DNA of 64,000 bases from an uncultured Hyphomicrobiales bacterium (GTDB lineage Bacteria; Pseudomonadota; Alphaproteobacteria; Rhizobiales; Beijerinckiaceae), in NCBI GenBank assembly GCA_903847605.1, contig CAINED010000044.1, positions 149,696 through 213,695 on the forward strand, in the 5' to 3' direction. This document shows positions 54,248 to 62,292 of this stretch, piece after piece. Every line of letters begins with the position of its first letter. Position 1 is the first letter of the stretch. The notes beneath the pieces are model-generated. The model was not told the DNA's origin, did not search any database, and saw only the letters and a program-made list of their open reading frames with translations. Both the position numbers and the translations under genes were made by a program.

Positions 54248-55243
54248 ATGACCGACCTTGTTATCAAACAGCAGGAAATCATCGAGCGTATTCTCACGCT
54301 TGAACTCGTGCGCGTGACTGAACGCGCCGCTGTCGCGGCCGCTGGCTTGCGCGGGCGTGGTGACGAGAAGGCCGCCGATCAGGCCGCTGTCGACGCCATG
54401 CGCCGCGAACTCAATCGCTTGCCGATCGACGGCACCATCGTGATTGGCGAGGGTGAGCGCGACGAAGCGCCGATGCTCTTCATAGGCGAACGTGTCGGCA
54501 CGATGACCGGCCCGAAAGTCGATATCGCCGTCGACCCGCTCGAAGGCACGACGCTCTGCGCAAAGGACATGCCGGGCTCGGTCGCCGTGATGGCGATGGC
54601 GCAGGCCGGCGCACTTCTGAACGCGCCCGACGTTTACATGGAGAAGATCGCCGTCGGTCCCGGCTATCCCGTCGGTGTTGTCGATCTCGACATGACGCCG
54701 GAAGAAAATGTGCGCGCTCTCGCGAAAGCCAAGGGCGTATCGCCCGGCGAGATCACGGTGCTCATCCTCGATCGTCCGCGCCATCAACATCTGATCGATG
54801 GTTGCCGCCGCGCTGGCGCGTCGGTTCGCATGATCACCGATGGCGATGTCGCCGGCGTCATCTATTGCGCACAGACGGATGTTTCCGGCGTCGATATGTA
54901 CATGGGCACCGGCGGCGCGCCGGAGGGCGTGCTTGCGGCGGGCGCGCTACGCTGCGTCGGCGGACAGATGCAGGGACGCCTCGTGCTCGACACCGAAGCC
55001 AAGATCGAGCGCGCACGCACGATGGGCATCGCCGATCCCAGGCGCAAATATGCAACGAAGGAACTCGCCAACGGCGATGTCATCGTTTGTTTGACGGGCG
55101 TGACGGATGGACCACTCGTGCACGGTGTGCGCTTCGGCAAGGACATCATCCACACAGAAACGCTGATCTATCGCTCGGTGACGGGTACGGTGCGCCGCAT
55201 CGGCGCAGAGCATCGCGAGATGGGCAAGTTCCGTCTCGATTGA
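54248..55243 (+). CDS. glpX: Class II fructose-1,6-bisphosphatase GlpX
   Basis: Gluconeogenic phosphatase, 331 residues. Metal and substrate motifs TIVIGEGERDEAPML (residues 63-77), VDPLEGTT (96-102), GVIYCAQTDVSGVDMY and GTGGAPEGV are present. GAGGGGGCAG precedes the ATG; 36 nt separate it from hom, within which CGGATGC-AGGC-GCATCCG can form a hairpin just before the ribosome binding site. Terminator at 55269. Confidence 0.97.
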   Translation: MTDLVIKQQEIIERILTLELVRVTERAAVAAAGLRGRGDEKAADQAAVDAMRRELNRLPIDGTIVIGEGERDEAPMLFIGERVGTMTGPKVDIAVDPLEGTTLCAKDMPGSVAVMAMAQAGALLNAPDVYMEKIAVGPGYPVGVVDLDMTPEENVRALAKAKGVSPGEITVLILDRPRHQHLIDGCRRAGASVRMITDGDVAGVIYCAQTDVSGVDMYMGTGGAPEGVLAAGALRCVGGQMQGRLVLDTEAKIERARTMGIADPRRKYATKELANGDVIVCLTGVTDGPLVHGVRFGKDIIHTETLIYRSVTGTVRRIGAEHREMGKFRLD

Positions 55244-55268
55244 TATTTATTTCATCGCACCGATATTG

Positions 55269-55297
55269 AGCCGCGCAAGGAATTGCGCGGCTTTATT
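55269..55297 (+). terminator. Rho-independent terminator of hom-glpX
   Basis: Perfect 10-bp stem AGCCGCGCAA / TTGCGCGGCT, loop GGAA, then TTATTG; 25 nt after glpX. Confidence 0.85.
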
Positions 55298-55304
55298 GTG
55301 CGCT

Positions 55305-55322
55305 CTGTCACCCGCGTAACAG
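55305..55322 (+). promoter_or_regulatory. RTX-gene dyad operator, copy 1
   Basis: CTGTCACCCGCGTAACAG, an 18-bp near-palindrome (arms CTGTCAC and GTAACAG), 90 nt before the start of the RTX gene at 55413. Copy 2 lies before the RTX gene that starts at 63645, with 17 of 18 bases identical in the same orientation. Confidence 0.65.
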
Positions 55323-55412
55323 CGCGTGCGCAATTGCACTTAAACGCAGCAATGCGAAAGCTACACCGTCCTCATCAACGCCGGTACGGCGAACAATCGA
55401 GAGGACAGGACA

Positions 55413-56246
55413 ATGGCAGTTATATACGGAACGACAGTAAGCGATTTCCTCGTCGGCACAGCCAATGCGGATGTTATTTTCGGCGATGCTGGCAACGATA
55501 CGATATTCGCTGCAGGCGGCAGTGGCGACTATATCGACGCCGGCGCGGGCAACGACTGGGTCAGCCTGCTCAATTCAGTGATGTCCACCGCGAGGATGGG
55601 CAGCGGCAACGACTTCGTCGAGACCGTGCTCGGCGGCAATACGATCGATGGCGGAACCGGTCAGGACCGGGTGTCCTATAATGGCTATTCGACCAGCGGT
55701 ATCGTCGCCGACCTCTCCACCGGCAAGGTCGCAACCGGCGGCATGTTTTCTGTCGTCGACATGCTCGTCAGCATCGAGGAACTGCTCGGCACCAAATACA
55801 ATGACACGCTTGGTGGCTCTGCCAATGCCGACCTGCTGCATGGCATGGAAGGCGACGACATCGTCTTCGGCGGCGCAGGCAACGACAAACTCTATGGCGG
55901 CGCCGGAAACGACAAGATCTACGCCGGCCAGGGCGACGATTTCATTTACGCCGGCACGGGCAACAACACTATCGATCTGGGCGGCCCATCGGGCGAAGTC
56001 GATACGGTCAAACATGCCGCCGCCAATTCCGGCATTGCGACCGTCGATCACATCTATAATTTCGATGTTGCCGGCGCAGACGTATTGAGACTCTTCGGCA
56101 CGAGCTTCAGCTCCTTCGCCGACATCCAGTCGAAGATGTTCCAGGTCGGCAGTGATACCTATATCGCGACCGGCGGCGTATCGACCATCGTTCTGCATGG
56201 GGTCAACAAGTCGACGCTCACCGCGGCGGACTTCGCGATTAGCTAA
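55413..56246 (+). CDS. RTX calcium-binding exoprotein
   Basis: 277-residue RTX protein. Nonapeptide repeats at residues 20-50 (FGDAGNDTI, AGAGNDWV) and 138-190 (GMEGDDIVFGGAGNDKLYGG and others), which fold into a Ca2+-bound beta-roll outside the cell. The middle part (DLSTGKVATGGMFSVVDMLV) resembles the spacer of serralysin-like RTX domains. The C-terminus (VDHIYNFDVAGADVLRLFG...ADFAIS) matches the end of type I secretion substrates, so no signal peptide is expected and none is seen. No catalytic domain. Its own terminator follows, so it is monocistronic. The ATG has AGAGGACAGGA upstream. It interrupts the glpX-recJ order. Confidence 0.88.
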   Translation: MAVIYGTTVSDFLVGTANADVIFGDAGNDTIFAAGGSGDYIDAGAGNDWVSLLNSVMSTARMGSGNDFVETVLGGNTIDGGTGQDRVSYNGYSTSGIVADLSTGKVATGGMFSVVDMLVSIEELLGTKYNDTLGGSANADLLHGMEGDDIVFGGAGNDKLYGGAGNDKIYAGQGDDFIYAGTGNNTIDLGGPSGEVDTVKHAAANSGIATVDHIYNFDVAGADVLRLFGTSFSSFADIQSKMFQVGSDTYIATGGVSTIVLHGVNKSTLTAADFAIS

Positions 56247-56277
56247 TCGCAAACCACAAACCAAGGCGGTCTTGCCG

Positions 56278-56316
56278 AAGCAAATGACCTTTAACCTCCA
56301 AAGGTCATTTGCTTTT
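56278..56316 (+). terminator. Terminator after the RTX gene
   Basis: 15-bp perfect stem AAGCAAATGACCTTT / AAAGGTCATTTGCTT with loop AACCTCC, followed by TT. Unusually AT-rich for this genome. Confidence 0.85.
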
Positions 56317-56403
56317 CACAAAGTGAAAACAGTCGTGTGCGATTCCGCACATCGGACTTGCCCGCGCTGTGGTCAAAGGCGGGCAACAGAAGAGAGGCAC
56401 GTC

Positions 56404-57003
56404 ATGCAAAGCGCGAATACGTTTCGGCTTCGCCGCAAGGCGCTGCAAGCCGCTTCGGCGGGGTTCATGGCTTTTGCGGCGTTTGCTGCGACCGCCACTC
56501 CGGCGTCGGCCGCCAATATTTTCGAGGCGCTCTTCGGCGTGCGCCGCCAGCCGGTCTACGCGCCGGCCCCGGCTTTGCCCGCCGCCGCTCTGCCCAACGC
56601 CAATCTCGAACGCAAAAAGAAGCCGAAGCCCGTTCGCGCCGAGGGGCCGCAGGTGCGCCGCGCCGCCGTGCGCCCGCCCGTGCTTGCCGGTCCTGTCGGT
56701 CAGTTCCTGCTCGATCCCACCCTGCGCCGCGGCGATGTCGTCGTGACCAACGAGGGGCTCAAGGTCTTCACCGGCAATGGTGGCAGCCAGCACAGGGAAG
56801 GCGATTTCATGGCGCTGTCGCGGGCCAGCCAGTTCGCCGCCGGCAAGTCGCCCGTTCTCGCGGCTATCGACAAGGCGAACCGCGCGTCCGCCAAGCCGCT
56901 CGTCGAGGTGCAAGCCGTGCCCGTGCAGCGCACGACACCACAGCCGCCGGTTGCGAACGCCGCCGCGGGCAAACAGGCGTCAGCTGCGGGAACCGTTCGC
57001 TGA
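56404..57003 (+). CDS. Exported protein, unknown function
   Basis: 199 residues with a signal peptide ending near ASAANIF (about residue 39). Short Pro-rich N-terminal region (RRQPVYAPAPALPA), then a basic core with VLAGPVGQFLLDPTLRRGDV, VVTNEGLKVFTGNGGS and the tail ANRASAKPLVEVQAVP. The region DPTLRRGDVVVTNEGLKVF is well ordered and probably the functional domain; similar short exported proteins occur in Rhizobiales, family unnamed to me. ATG at 56404 has AGAGAGG upstream; an upstream open frame overlaps the RTX gene and is rejected. Confidence 0.65.
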   Translation: MQSANTFRLRRKALQAASAGFMAFAAFAATATPASAANIFEALFGVRRQPVYAPAPALPAAALPNANLERKKKPKPVRAEGPQVRRAAVRPPVLAGPVGQFLLDPTLRRGDVVVTNEGLKVFTGNGGSQHREGDFMALSRASQFAAGKSPVLAAIDKANRASAKPLVEVQAVPVQRTTPQPPVANAAAGKQASAAGTVR

Positions 57004-58041
57004 CTACTTAGCCACCGGCTCCAATAATTCCTTCACGCGCGCCAGCGTCTTCGGGCTCGCCTTCATCATCGCGAGCGCGACGGCCTTCGCCTCTTCGCCC
57101 GTCGAGGGTTCGATGTCGCGCCCGGTCTTGCCGGCGTCCCCCAGGAATTCCGAATCCTTCATCGTGTCCATGAAGGCTTTCTGCAGCGCCGCCAGCCTGT
57201 CGGCGGGCACGCCGGGCGTGGTTACGACGGCGCGCGAAATGCCCATGTCCGACGACAAGAAGCGCAGGAATTCCCGGTCGTCCTCATTTTTGGCGAGTTC
57301 GAACATCAGCGGCACATCGGGCAGATCCTTTGCGCGGGTGAGACCGATCTGAACAAGGATCGTGATCTTCTTCTCGCGCAGCCAGTGCGGATGCCCGGCC
57401 TTCCATGACGCCCAGGAATTCGAGCCGCGCCCGCCGACCTCGCCCCGCTCCATGGCAAGATCGACCTGCGCGCCGCCGCCATAGCCCGTCACGATCTTGA
57501 ATTTCGTGCCGACGGTCATGTTGAGGGCGGCAGGATAGATATAGGACGTAGAGGCCGCGCCCGGCGCGCCGACCGCCAGCTCCCTGGTGAAGACATCCTC
57601 GATCTTGGCGATGCCCGTCGTGTGCCAGGAATTGATGACGTTCGGGCTGTTGGTCGTGTTGCCGATCCACCCGAACTCGCGCACGTCGAATTGCACGCCC
57701 TTGGCGCCGATCGCCTGCAACACCGGCATGTTCTGGAAGAGCATGTGCAGCACCGTGCCGTCGCGCGGCGAGACCCGCGCGAGCTGGTTAGCGGCGGCGA
57801 GGCCGATGCCGCCGGGAATGTTTTTCACGACCATCTGGGGATTGCCGGGAATGAGCCGGCCCATGTGACGCGAGATCAGGCGTCCCCGCAGATCGTAATC
57901 GCCGCCCGGCACGCTCGGGACGAGGATTTCGATGGTCTTGCCGCGATAAAATTCTTCGGAGCTCTGGGCCACTACGATCGGGGATGCAACGATCAGGGGC
58001 AGGGCGCAGGCGAGCGCGCGCAACTGCAGACGATGTTCCAT
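57004..58041 (-). CDS. Bug/TctC family periplasmic solute-binding protein
   Basis: 345 residues; signal peptide 1-25 (IVASPIVVAQ). Mature start EEFYRGKTIEILVPSVPGGD, then LIPGNPQMVVKNIPGGIGLA. The glycine loop SVPGGDYD replaces GAGGGYD, and the PGNP and N-x-PGG motifs place it near the protein at 903-1955. GGGAGGG precedes the ATG at 58041. No TctAB genes nearby. Its stop (TAG, 57006-57004) lies directly next to the stop of the convergent exported-protein gene (TGA, 57001-57003). Confidence 0.92.
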   Translation of the reverse strand: MEHRLQLRALACALPLIVASPIVVAQSSEEFYRGKTIEILVPSVPGGDYDLRGRLISRHMGRLIPGNPQMVVKNIPGGIGLAAANQLARVSPRDGTVLHMLFQNMPVLQAIGAKGVQFDVREFGWIGNTTNSPNVINSWHTTGIAKIEDVFTRELAVGAPGAASTSYIYPAALNMTVGTKFKIVTGYGGGAQVDLAMERGEVGGRGSNSWASWKAGHPHWLREKKITILVQIGLTRAKDLPDVPLMFELAKNEDDREFLRFLSSDMGISRAVVTTPGVPADRLAALQKAFMDTMKDSEFLGDAGKTGRDIEPSTGEEAKAVALAMMKASPKTLARVKELLEPVAK

Positions 58042-58149
58042 GAGTTTCCCTCCCGCATTGGTCGCCGGGTTGTCTGGCTGTGATGGCAATTTGCACGGGA
58101 GCCGTGGTCGCGCCAACCGGTATTTCTGCCGTGCAAGGGATACCGGCGA

Positions 58150-58959
58150 TCAGCGCCAATGGACCGGAAAGGTATAGGCCACGGTGGCCCCGAGCGTGAA
58201 CTGGTTGCGCGACCCGAGTTGCGTCGGAATCGGGCTCTTGCCGGCATCGCCTGTCAGCCGGTCCCAGCGCGCGTGAACGGTCGTGCGCCATTGCGGCGTC
58301 CAGTCGTAGGAGACCGCGCCGGCGAGCCCGGCCGAGACCAGCCCGCCCTTGGCGTCGAATGCCGTCACGCGGCCGTTGAGCGCAGCTTCGGCTGCCGTCA
58401 CGGAGAAATAGCTGTCGGCGAATCGGTTGCTGGCAAGTTTAAGGCGCGGGCCGCCGGACAGGGTCCAGGCGCCGAAACGTTCGACCCAGTCGGCGCCGGC
58501 GTCGCCGACGACGCCGCGATGGCCGAGAAAGCCGTAGCGGAGTTCGAGTCGTGTGCGCAGCTTCTCGATCGGCCAGAATTCCAGAAAGCCGCCGGCTTCC
58601 AGGGTCCAGTCGACATCGCGCATACCCGTCAGTTCGCGGTGATCGGCGGCCCTTCGCGCGCCCAAAAATTTTGCTGCGGGTCCGGCCTTCAGCCATCCGA
58701 TATCATAGAGCGCAAAGCTGATCGCATCGTCGGGTGCTCCAAAGCTTTGCGGCGTCCCGGCGCGGCGGATCGACAGGCTGGGATAGGGCAGGACCGAAAG
58801 ATCGGACGATCCGGGCCATGACGGCGAGGCCGTGATGTTCCCCTTTACCGTCACCAGCCATTCGCCGCTCAGGAATGAGAATGCTTCCTGCGCCTGCGCC
58901 GGAACCGATACCATCGCTGCCATGACACCCGCAGCTACCGAGTTTCTCAACACGCCCAT
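58150..58959 (-). CDS. MipA/OmpV family outer membrane protein
   Basis: 269-residue beta-barrel protein. Signal peptide residues 1-22 (SVPAQAQ). Family features: NITASPSWPGSSDLSVLPYP near the N-terminus, RTRLELRYGFLGHRGVVGDA, and the last strand QFTLGATVAYTFPVHWR ending in an aromatic-rich strand. Relatives scaffold murein hydrolases and synthases or act as porins. ATG at 58959 chosen because the upstream 71 codons lack coding character. Divergent from recJ across 109 nt. Confidence 0.8.
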   Translation of the reverse strand: MGVLRNSVAAGVMAAMVSVPAQAQEAFSFLSGEWLVTVKGNITASPSWPGSSDLSVLPYPSLSIRRAGTPQSFGAPDDAISFALYDIGWLKAGPAAKFLGARRAADHRELTGMRDVDWTLEAGGFLEFWPIEKLRTRLELRYGFLGHRGVVGDAGADWVERFGAWTLSGGPRLKLASNRFADSYFSVTAAEAALNGRVTAFDAKGGLVSAGLAGAVSYDWTPQWRTTVHARWDRLTGDAGKSPIPTQLGSRNQFTLGATVAYTFPVHWR

Positions 58960-59068
58960 ACTCCACGCAATTCCATGGTCAGAGAAGGCGATTAACGTTA
59001 AGGCTTGATGAAGGGCCGAAAGCACACGCTCCATTGTGCATTTGGCCGCAACACAATTCCTCTCCCAC

Positions 59069-60877
59069 ATGACAATCGCGCCAAAACTGTTTTTGAACGT
59101 CGAGAACTCGCTGAGCGGGCAGCGCTGGCTCGACCGGCTGGATGTCGCGGCGAACATGCGCGCGCTCGCCATCGTTCAACAGCACGGCATAACCGACATT
59201 CTTGCACGCATTCTCGCAGCGCGCGGGCAGGGGCCGGAAACGGTCGAAGCCTTTCTCGAGCCGACCGTACGCGCGCTGATGCCCGATCCATCATCGCTCG
59301 CCGATATGGATGCGGCGGTGGAACGATTGGCAGGGGCCGTACAACGCGGCGAGACAGTCGCCATCTTCGGCGACTACGATGTCGACGGCGGCTGTTCGTC
59401 CGCGCTGCTCGGCGGTTTTTTCGAGGCCTGCGGCATCCCCTACATCATCCACATCCCGGACCGAATTTTCGAAGGTTACGGCCCCAATGCCGAGGCCATC
59501 CGCGCCTTGGCCGGGCAGGGAGCCACGCTGCTGGTGACCGTCGATTGCGGCACCACCAGCTTCGAGCCTTTCGCCGAGGCGCATCGCCTCGGGCTCGACG
59601 TGGTTGTGCTCGACCACCACCAGGCGCCGGAACAACTTCCCGAAGTGATCGCACTGGTGAATCCCAACCGGCAGGACGATCTTTCCGGCCTCGGGCATCT
59701 GTGCGCGGCGGGCGTCGTCTTCATGACCATCGTCGCGTTGAACCGCGCCCTGCGCGCCGCCGGGTTCTGGACCGCGAATCGCCCGGAGCCGGAACTTCTG
59801 GCGATGCTCGACCTCGTGGCGCTGGCGACCGTGGCCGATGTCGTGCCGCTGACCGGGCTGAACCGCGCCTTCGTGCGCACGGGCTTGCAGGTCATGGCGC
59901 ACAGGGGTCGGCCCGGGCTGCGGGCTCTGTTCGACGTCGCCGGGGCCGACGGGCCGCCGCGCGCGCAGGCGCTTGGGTTTATGATCGGCCCGCGCATCAA
60001 TGCAGGCGGTCGCATTGGCGATGCGGCGCTCGGCGCGAAACTCATGCTGTTGCAGGACGATGCTGAAGCTGCGGGCATCGCGCGCGAACTCGATCGCCTC
60101 AACCGCGAGCGGCAGGCACTGGAGCTTCAGGCTGTCGCGGAAGCGGAAGCCGAGGCGCTGGCCGCTCTGGGGCTTTCCGAGGCCGGACCTTGCATCGTCA
60201 CGGCGTCGGAAAACTGGCATCCCGGCATCGTCGGCCTCGTCGCCGCGCGGCTCAAGGAACGATTTCAGAGACCGGCCTTTGCCATTGCCATGCAAGGAAA
60301 AACCGGCACAGGCTCCGGCCGGTCCATCGCTGGTGTCGATCTCGGCCGCGCCGTTCGCGCCGCCGTCGAGGGCGGCATTCTCATGAAAGGCGGCGGCCAC
60401 GCCATGGCCGCCGGTGTCACCGTGGAGCGGGCGAAGCTCGGCGACTTCCGCGCCCATCTCGAGGAGGCGCTGCACGCTGGCGTCGAGCGCGCGCTGCGCG
60501 AACAGGGGCTCCACGTCGATGCAGCGCTGACGGCGGGCGCGGCTGCGCCGCCGCTGATCCACGAGGTCGAGCGCGCCGGCCCGTTCGGCTCGGGCAATCC
60601 CGAACCCGTCTTCGCCTTTCCGCATCACCGCGTCGTCGATGTCGGGGAGGTCGGCAATGGCCATGTGCGCCTGCGGGCGGTAGCGGGCGACAATCAGGCG
60701 GTCAACGCCATCGCTTTCCGGGCGGCGGGCCGGCCGCTGGGGCAGGCGCTGCTGAAATCGCGGGGCAAGCTGCTTCATCTTGCCGGCGCGCTGAATATTG
60801 ATCGCTGGGGCGGGCAGGAGCGGGTGCAACTGCGCCTGCAGGACGCTGCCGACCCGCAAGAAAATCCGGCGCCCTAG
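59069..60877 (+). CDS. recJ: Single-stranded-DNA-specific exonuclease RecJ
   Basis: 5'-3' exonuclease for recombination and mismatch repair. 602 residues. DHH phosphoesterase motifs: AIFGDYDVDG (near residue 101), VTVDCGTTS, VVVLDHHQAPE (DHH, near 182), and the DHHA1 domain with GGGHAMAAGVTV and GSGRSIAGVDL. The C-terminal OB-fold end is present. ATG at 59069 chosen (the upstream TTG adds 11 residues without similarity); the ribosome binding site is weak. Closest relatives in order follow glpX directly; here 3.8 kb of other genes lie between. Confidence 0.96.
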   Translation: MTIAPKLFLNVENSLSGQRWLDRLDVAANMRALAIVQQHGITDILARILAARGQGPETVEAFLEPTVRALMPDPSSLADMDAAVERLAGAVQRGETVAIFGDYDVDGGCSSALLGGFFEACGIPYIIHIPDRIFEGYGPNAEAIRALAGQGATLLVTVDCGTTSFEPFAEAHRLGLDVVVLDHHQAPEQLPEVIALVNPNRQDDLSGLGHLCAAGVVFMTIVALNRALRAAGFWTANRPEPELLAMLDLVALATVADVVPLTGLNRAFVRTGLQVMAHRGRPGLRALFDVAGADGPPRAQALGFMIGPRINAGGRIGDAALGAKLMLLQDDAEAAGIARELDRLNRERQALELQAVAEAEAEALAALGLSEAGPCIVTASENWHPGIVGLVAARLKERFQRPAFAIAMQGKTGTGSGRSIAGVDLGRAVRAAVEGGILMKGGGHAMAAGVTVERAKLGDFRAHLEEALHAGVERALREQGLHVDAALTAGAAAPPLIHEVERAGPFGSGNPEPVFAFPHHRVVDVGEVGNGHVRLRAVAGDNQAVNAIAFRAAGRPLGQALLKSRGKLLHLAGALNIDRWGGQERVQLRLQDAADPQENPAP

Positions 60878-61036
60878 ATGCCTGCAAGGGGCAAATTTGG
60901 CGAGCCCGGCAGACCTTTTCGCATCCGCGGAAAATTTCGCCGGGCCGTCAGCTTATGGGTTTGCAATCGCTGTGCGCGGCGGCTATAGGCAACGCGCGCG
61001 ACGCAAGGCGAGTCACCCCTCGCCGCCGCCGCGCCT

Positions 61037-61112
61037 GCGCCCTTCGTCTAGAGGCCTAGGACACCGCCCTTTCACGGCGGTAACACGGGTTCGAATCCCG
61101 TAGGGCGCGCCA
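61037..61112 (+). tRNA. tRNA-Glu (anticodon TTC)
   Basis: 76 nt including CCA. Acceptor stem GCGCCCT / AGGGCGC, discriminator G, CCA encoded. Anticodon stem CCGCC / GGCGG with loop CTTTCAC gives anticodon TTC at 61071-61073. T-arm CGGGTTCGAATCCCG is complete. It lies 160 nt after recJ and is followed by phage- and IS-derived genes. Confidence 0.98.
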
Positions 61113-61563
61113 ATAAAATCAAAGACTTCTAAAGAGTTTGGCCCTGACCGCTAGGGCCGTGCCCAACTTATGTCCGATAAGCGATGGCCAATTAGCGAGG
61201 CCTTCTTCGCATCCCCCGAGCCTCTAGCGCTCGGTGTGTTGCGCAAACGTTGCTGCGCAATTGGATTTTTCTCATGCCTGGAGGCAGTACAAAATTTATC
61301 GCCTTCAATATTGGGCTAAGCGGATTTTCGCCCGCCCCACAGGTGACACGTTACCGGCAGGGCCGACGGCCGAGCTGTCCATCAGGGCAGTATGGGCCCA
61401 CGTACCCTTCGATCCCGGGTGCCGCTCGTGTCGATTACCTTTACGCGTCACAAGACGCCTACAAAAAAAAATTGTAAAGGGCGTGAACTGGGCGTCGTGC
61501 TCGCTGTCCGAAGCATGAAGCGTCGCCGAGCCGTGCCATGCGTTATTTGCAACTTTCAGAAAA
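61113..61563. other. Stretch without confident gene between tRNA-Glu and the terminase-like gene
   Basis: 451 nt, AT-richer than the chromosome. A short open frame from ATG 61274 to 61477 (67 codons, ending VDYLYASQDAYKKKL) has GGAGG only inside the coding part and matches nothing I know. An A-tract of nine lies near 61464. I found no copy of the tRNA 3' end here or later in the window. Confidence 0.4.
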
Positions 61564-62025
61564 CTACGGCGCTTGGTTGGCGAGCGCCTTTCGCAATAAG
61601 AGCTTCAGCTCATTGAGCTCCTCATCATCGAGTGCCTTTAAATTGAAGGCCTTTGAAGTCTGCTGCACAATGGGTCCCCCATCCGGACCGGAGACCTCGT
61701 GCCTTTGCGCGTCGTGCCAGCCGTTGGCGGCGCGTGAGCGGTTCTTGAGCCCCAGTCCGACGATCGCGGCATTACCTGCCTCGCCGTTCGCCAAGGCCAC
61801 CGCCCGCCGTTCCCAGAACAGCAGGGACCGCGCACGCCCATCCTCCACGGCCTGCCGAAACTCCTCGTGCTGGTTCTGCCACGTGAACGCAGTGCGGGGG
61901 CCTACGCCGCAGAACGCCGCCGCAGCCTCAAGGCTGAGGCCCGTCGACATGGCGTCTGCGATGCGTGCGCCGATCCCAGCTTGGTAGGCGGTCGGCCTGC
62001 CGCCGGCATGTTTTGGCTTAGACAT
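61564..62025 (-). CDS. Phage terminase small-subunit-like DNA-binding protein
   Basis: 153 residues. N-terminal GGRPTAYQAGIGARIADAMS and LSLEAAAAFCGVGPRTAFTW form a helix-turn-helix of the type that reads packaging sites in phage small terminase subunits; then WQNQHEEFRQAVEDGRARSL, and a family-typical end with GLKNRSRAANGWHDAQRHEV and SGPDGGPI. No large terminase or other phage gene adjoins it, so it is probably a leftover of a prophage or mobile island next to tRNA-Glu. The start has no obvious ribosome binding site. Confidence 0.72.
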   Translation of the reverse strand: MSKPKHAGGRPTAYQAGIGARIADAMSTGLSLEAAAAFCGVGPRTAFTWQNQHEEFRQAVEDGRARSLLFWERRAVALANGEAGNAAIVGLGLKNRSRAANGWHDAQRHEVSGPDGGPIVQQTSKAFNLKALDDEELNELKLLLRKALANQAP

Positions 62026-62245
62026 AGCGGTGCCTGATTAATTTCGGATACGAAATGATAGCACGATATGGCCGATTGCCAAATTCTGGGATGAAATACG
62101 ATCCAAAATGTTTCTCCGACGAATATTCTCCGCCAAAGCAAGCGATTCCAATTGCCACCTCGGGTCGATTCACTGGGACGCGTCACACAACAATCCGGCA
62201 AGCGATCGGCTCGGTGAGCTCAGCGTCGGCGAACGTTGCAGAATC

Positions 62246-62266
62246 GGGGGATCGCAGAGATCCCCC
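62246..62266 (-). terminator. Hairpin after the third RTX gene
   Basis: Perfect 8-bp stem GGGGGATC / GATCCCCC with loop GCAGA, 27 nt past the stop codon on the minus strand. No U-tract, so termination is only possible. Confidence 0.4.
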
Positions 62267-62292
62267 TCCAAGCGTGTTGAGCATTAAGAACC

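Noticed and set aside
61400..61430. Possible tRNA 3'-end fragment (TTCGATCCCGGGTGCC) as an attachment site
   Set aside because: It cannot form a proper T-stem with its flanks and does not match the 3' end of the tRNA-Glu at 61037, so it is not an att copy.
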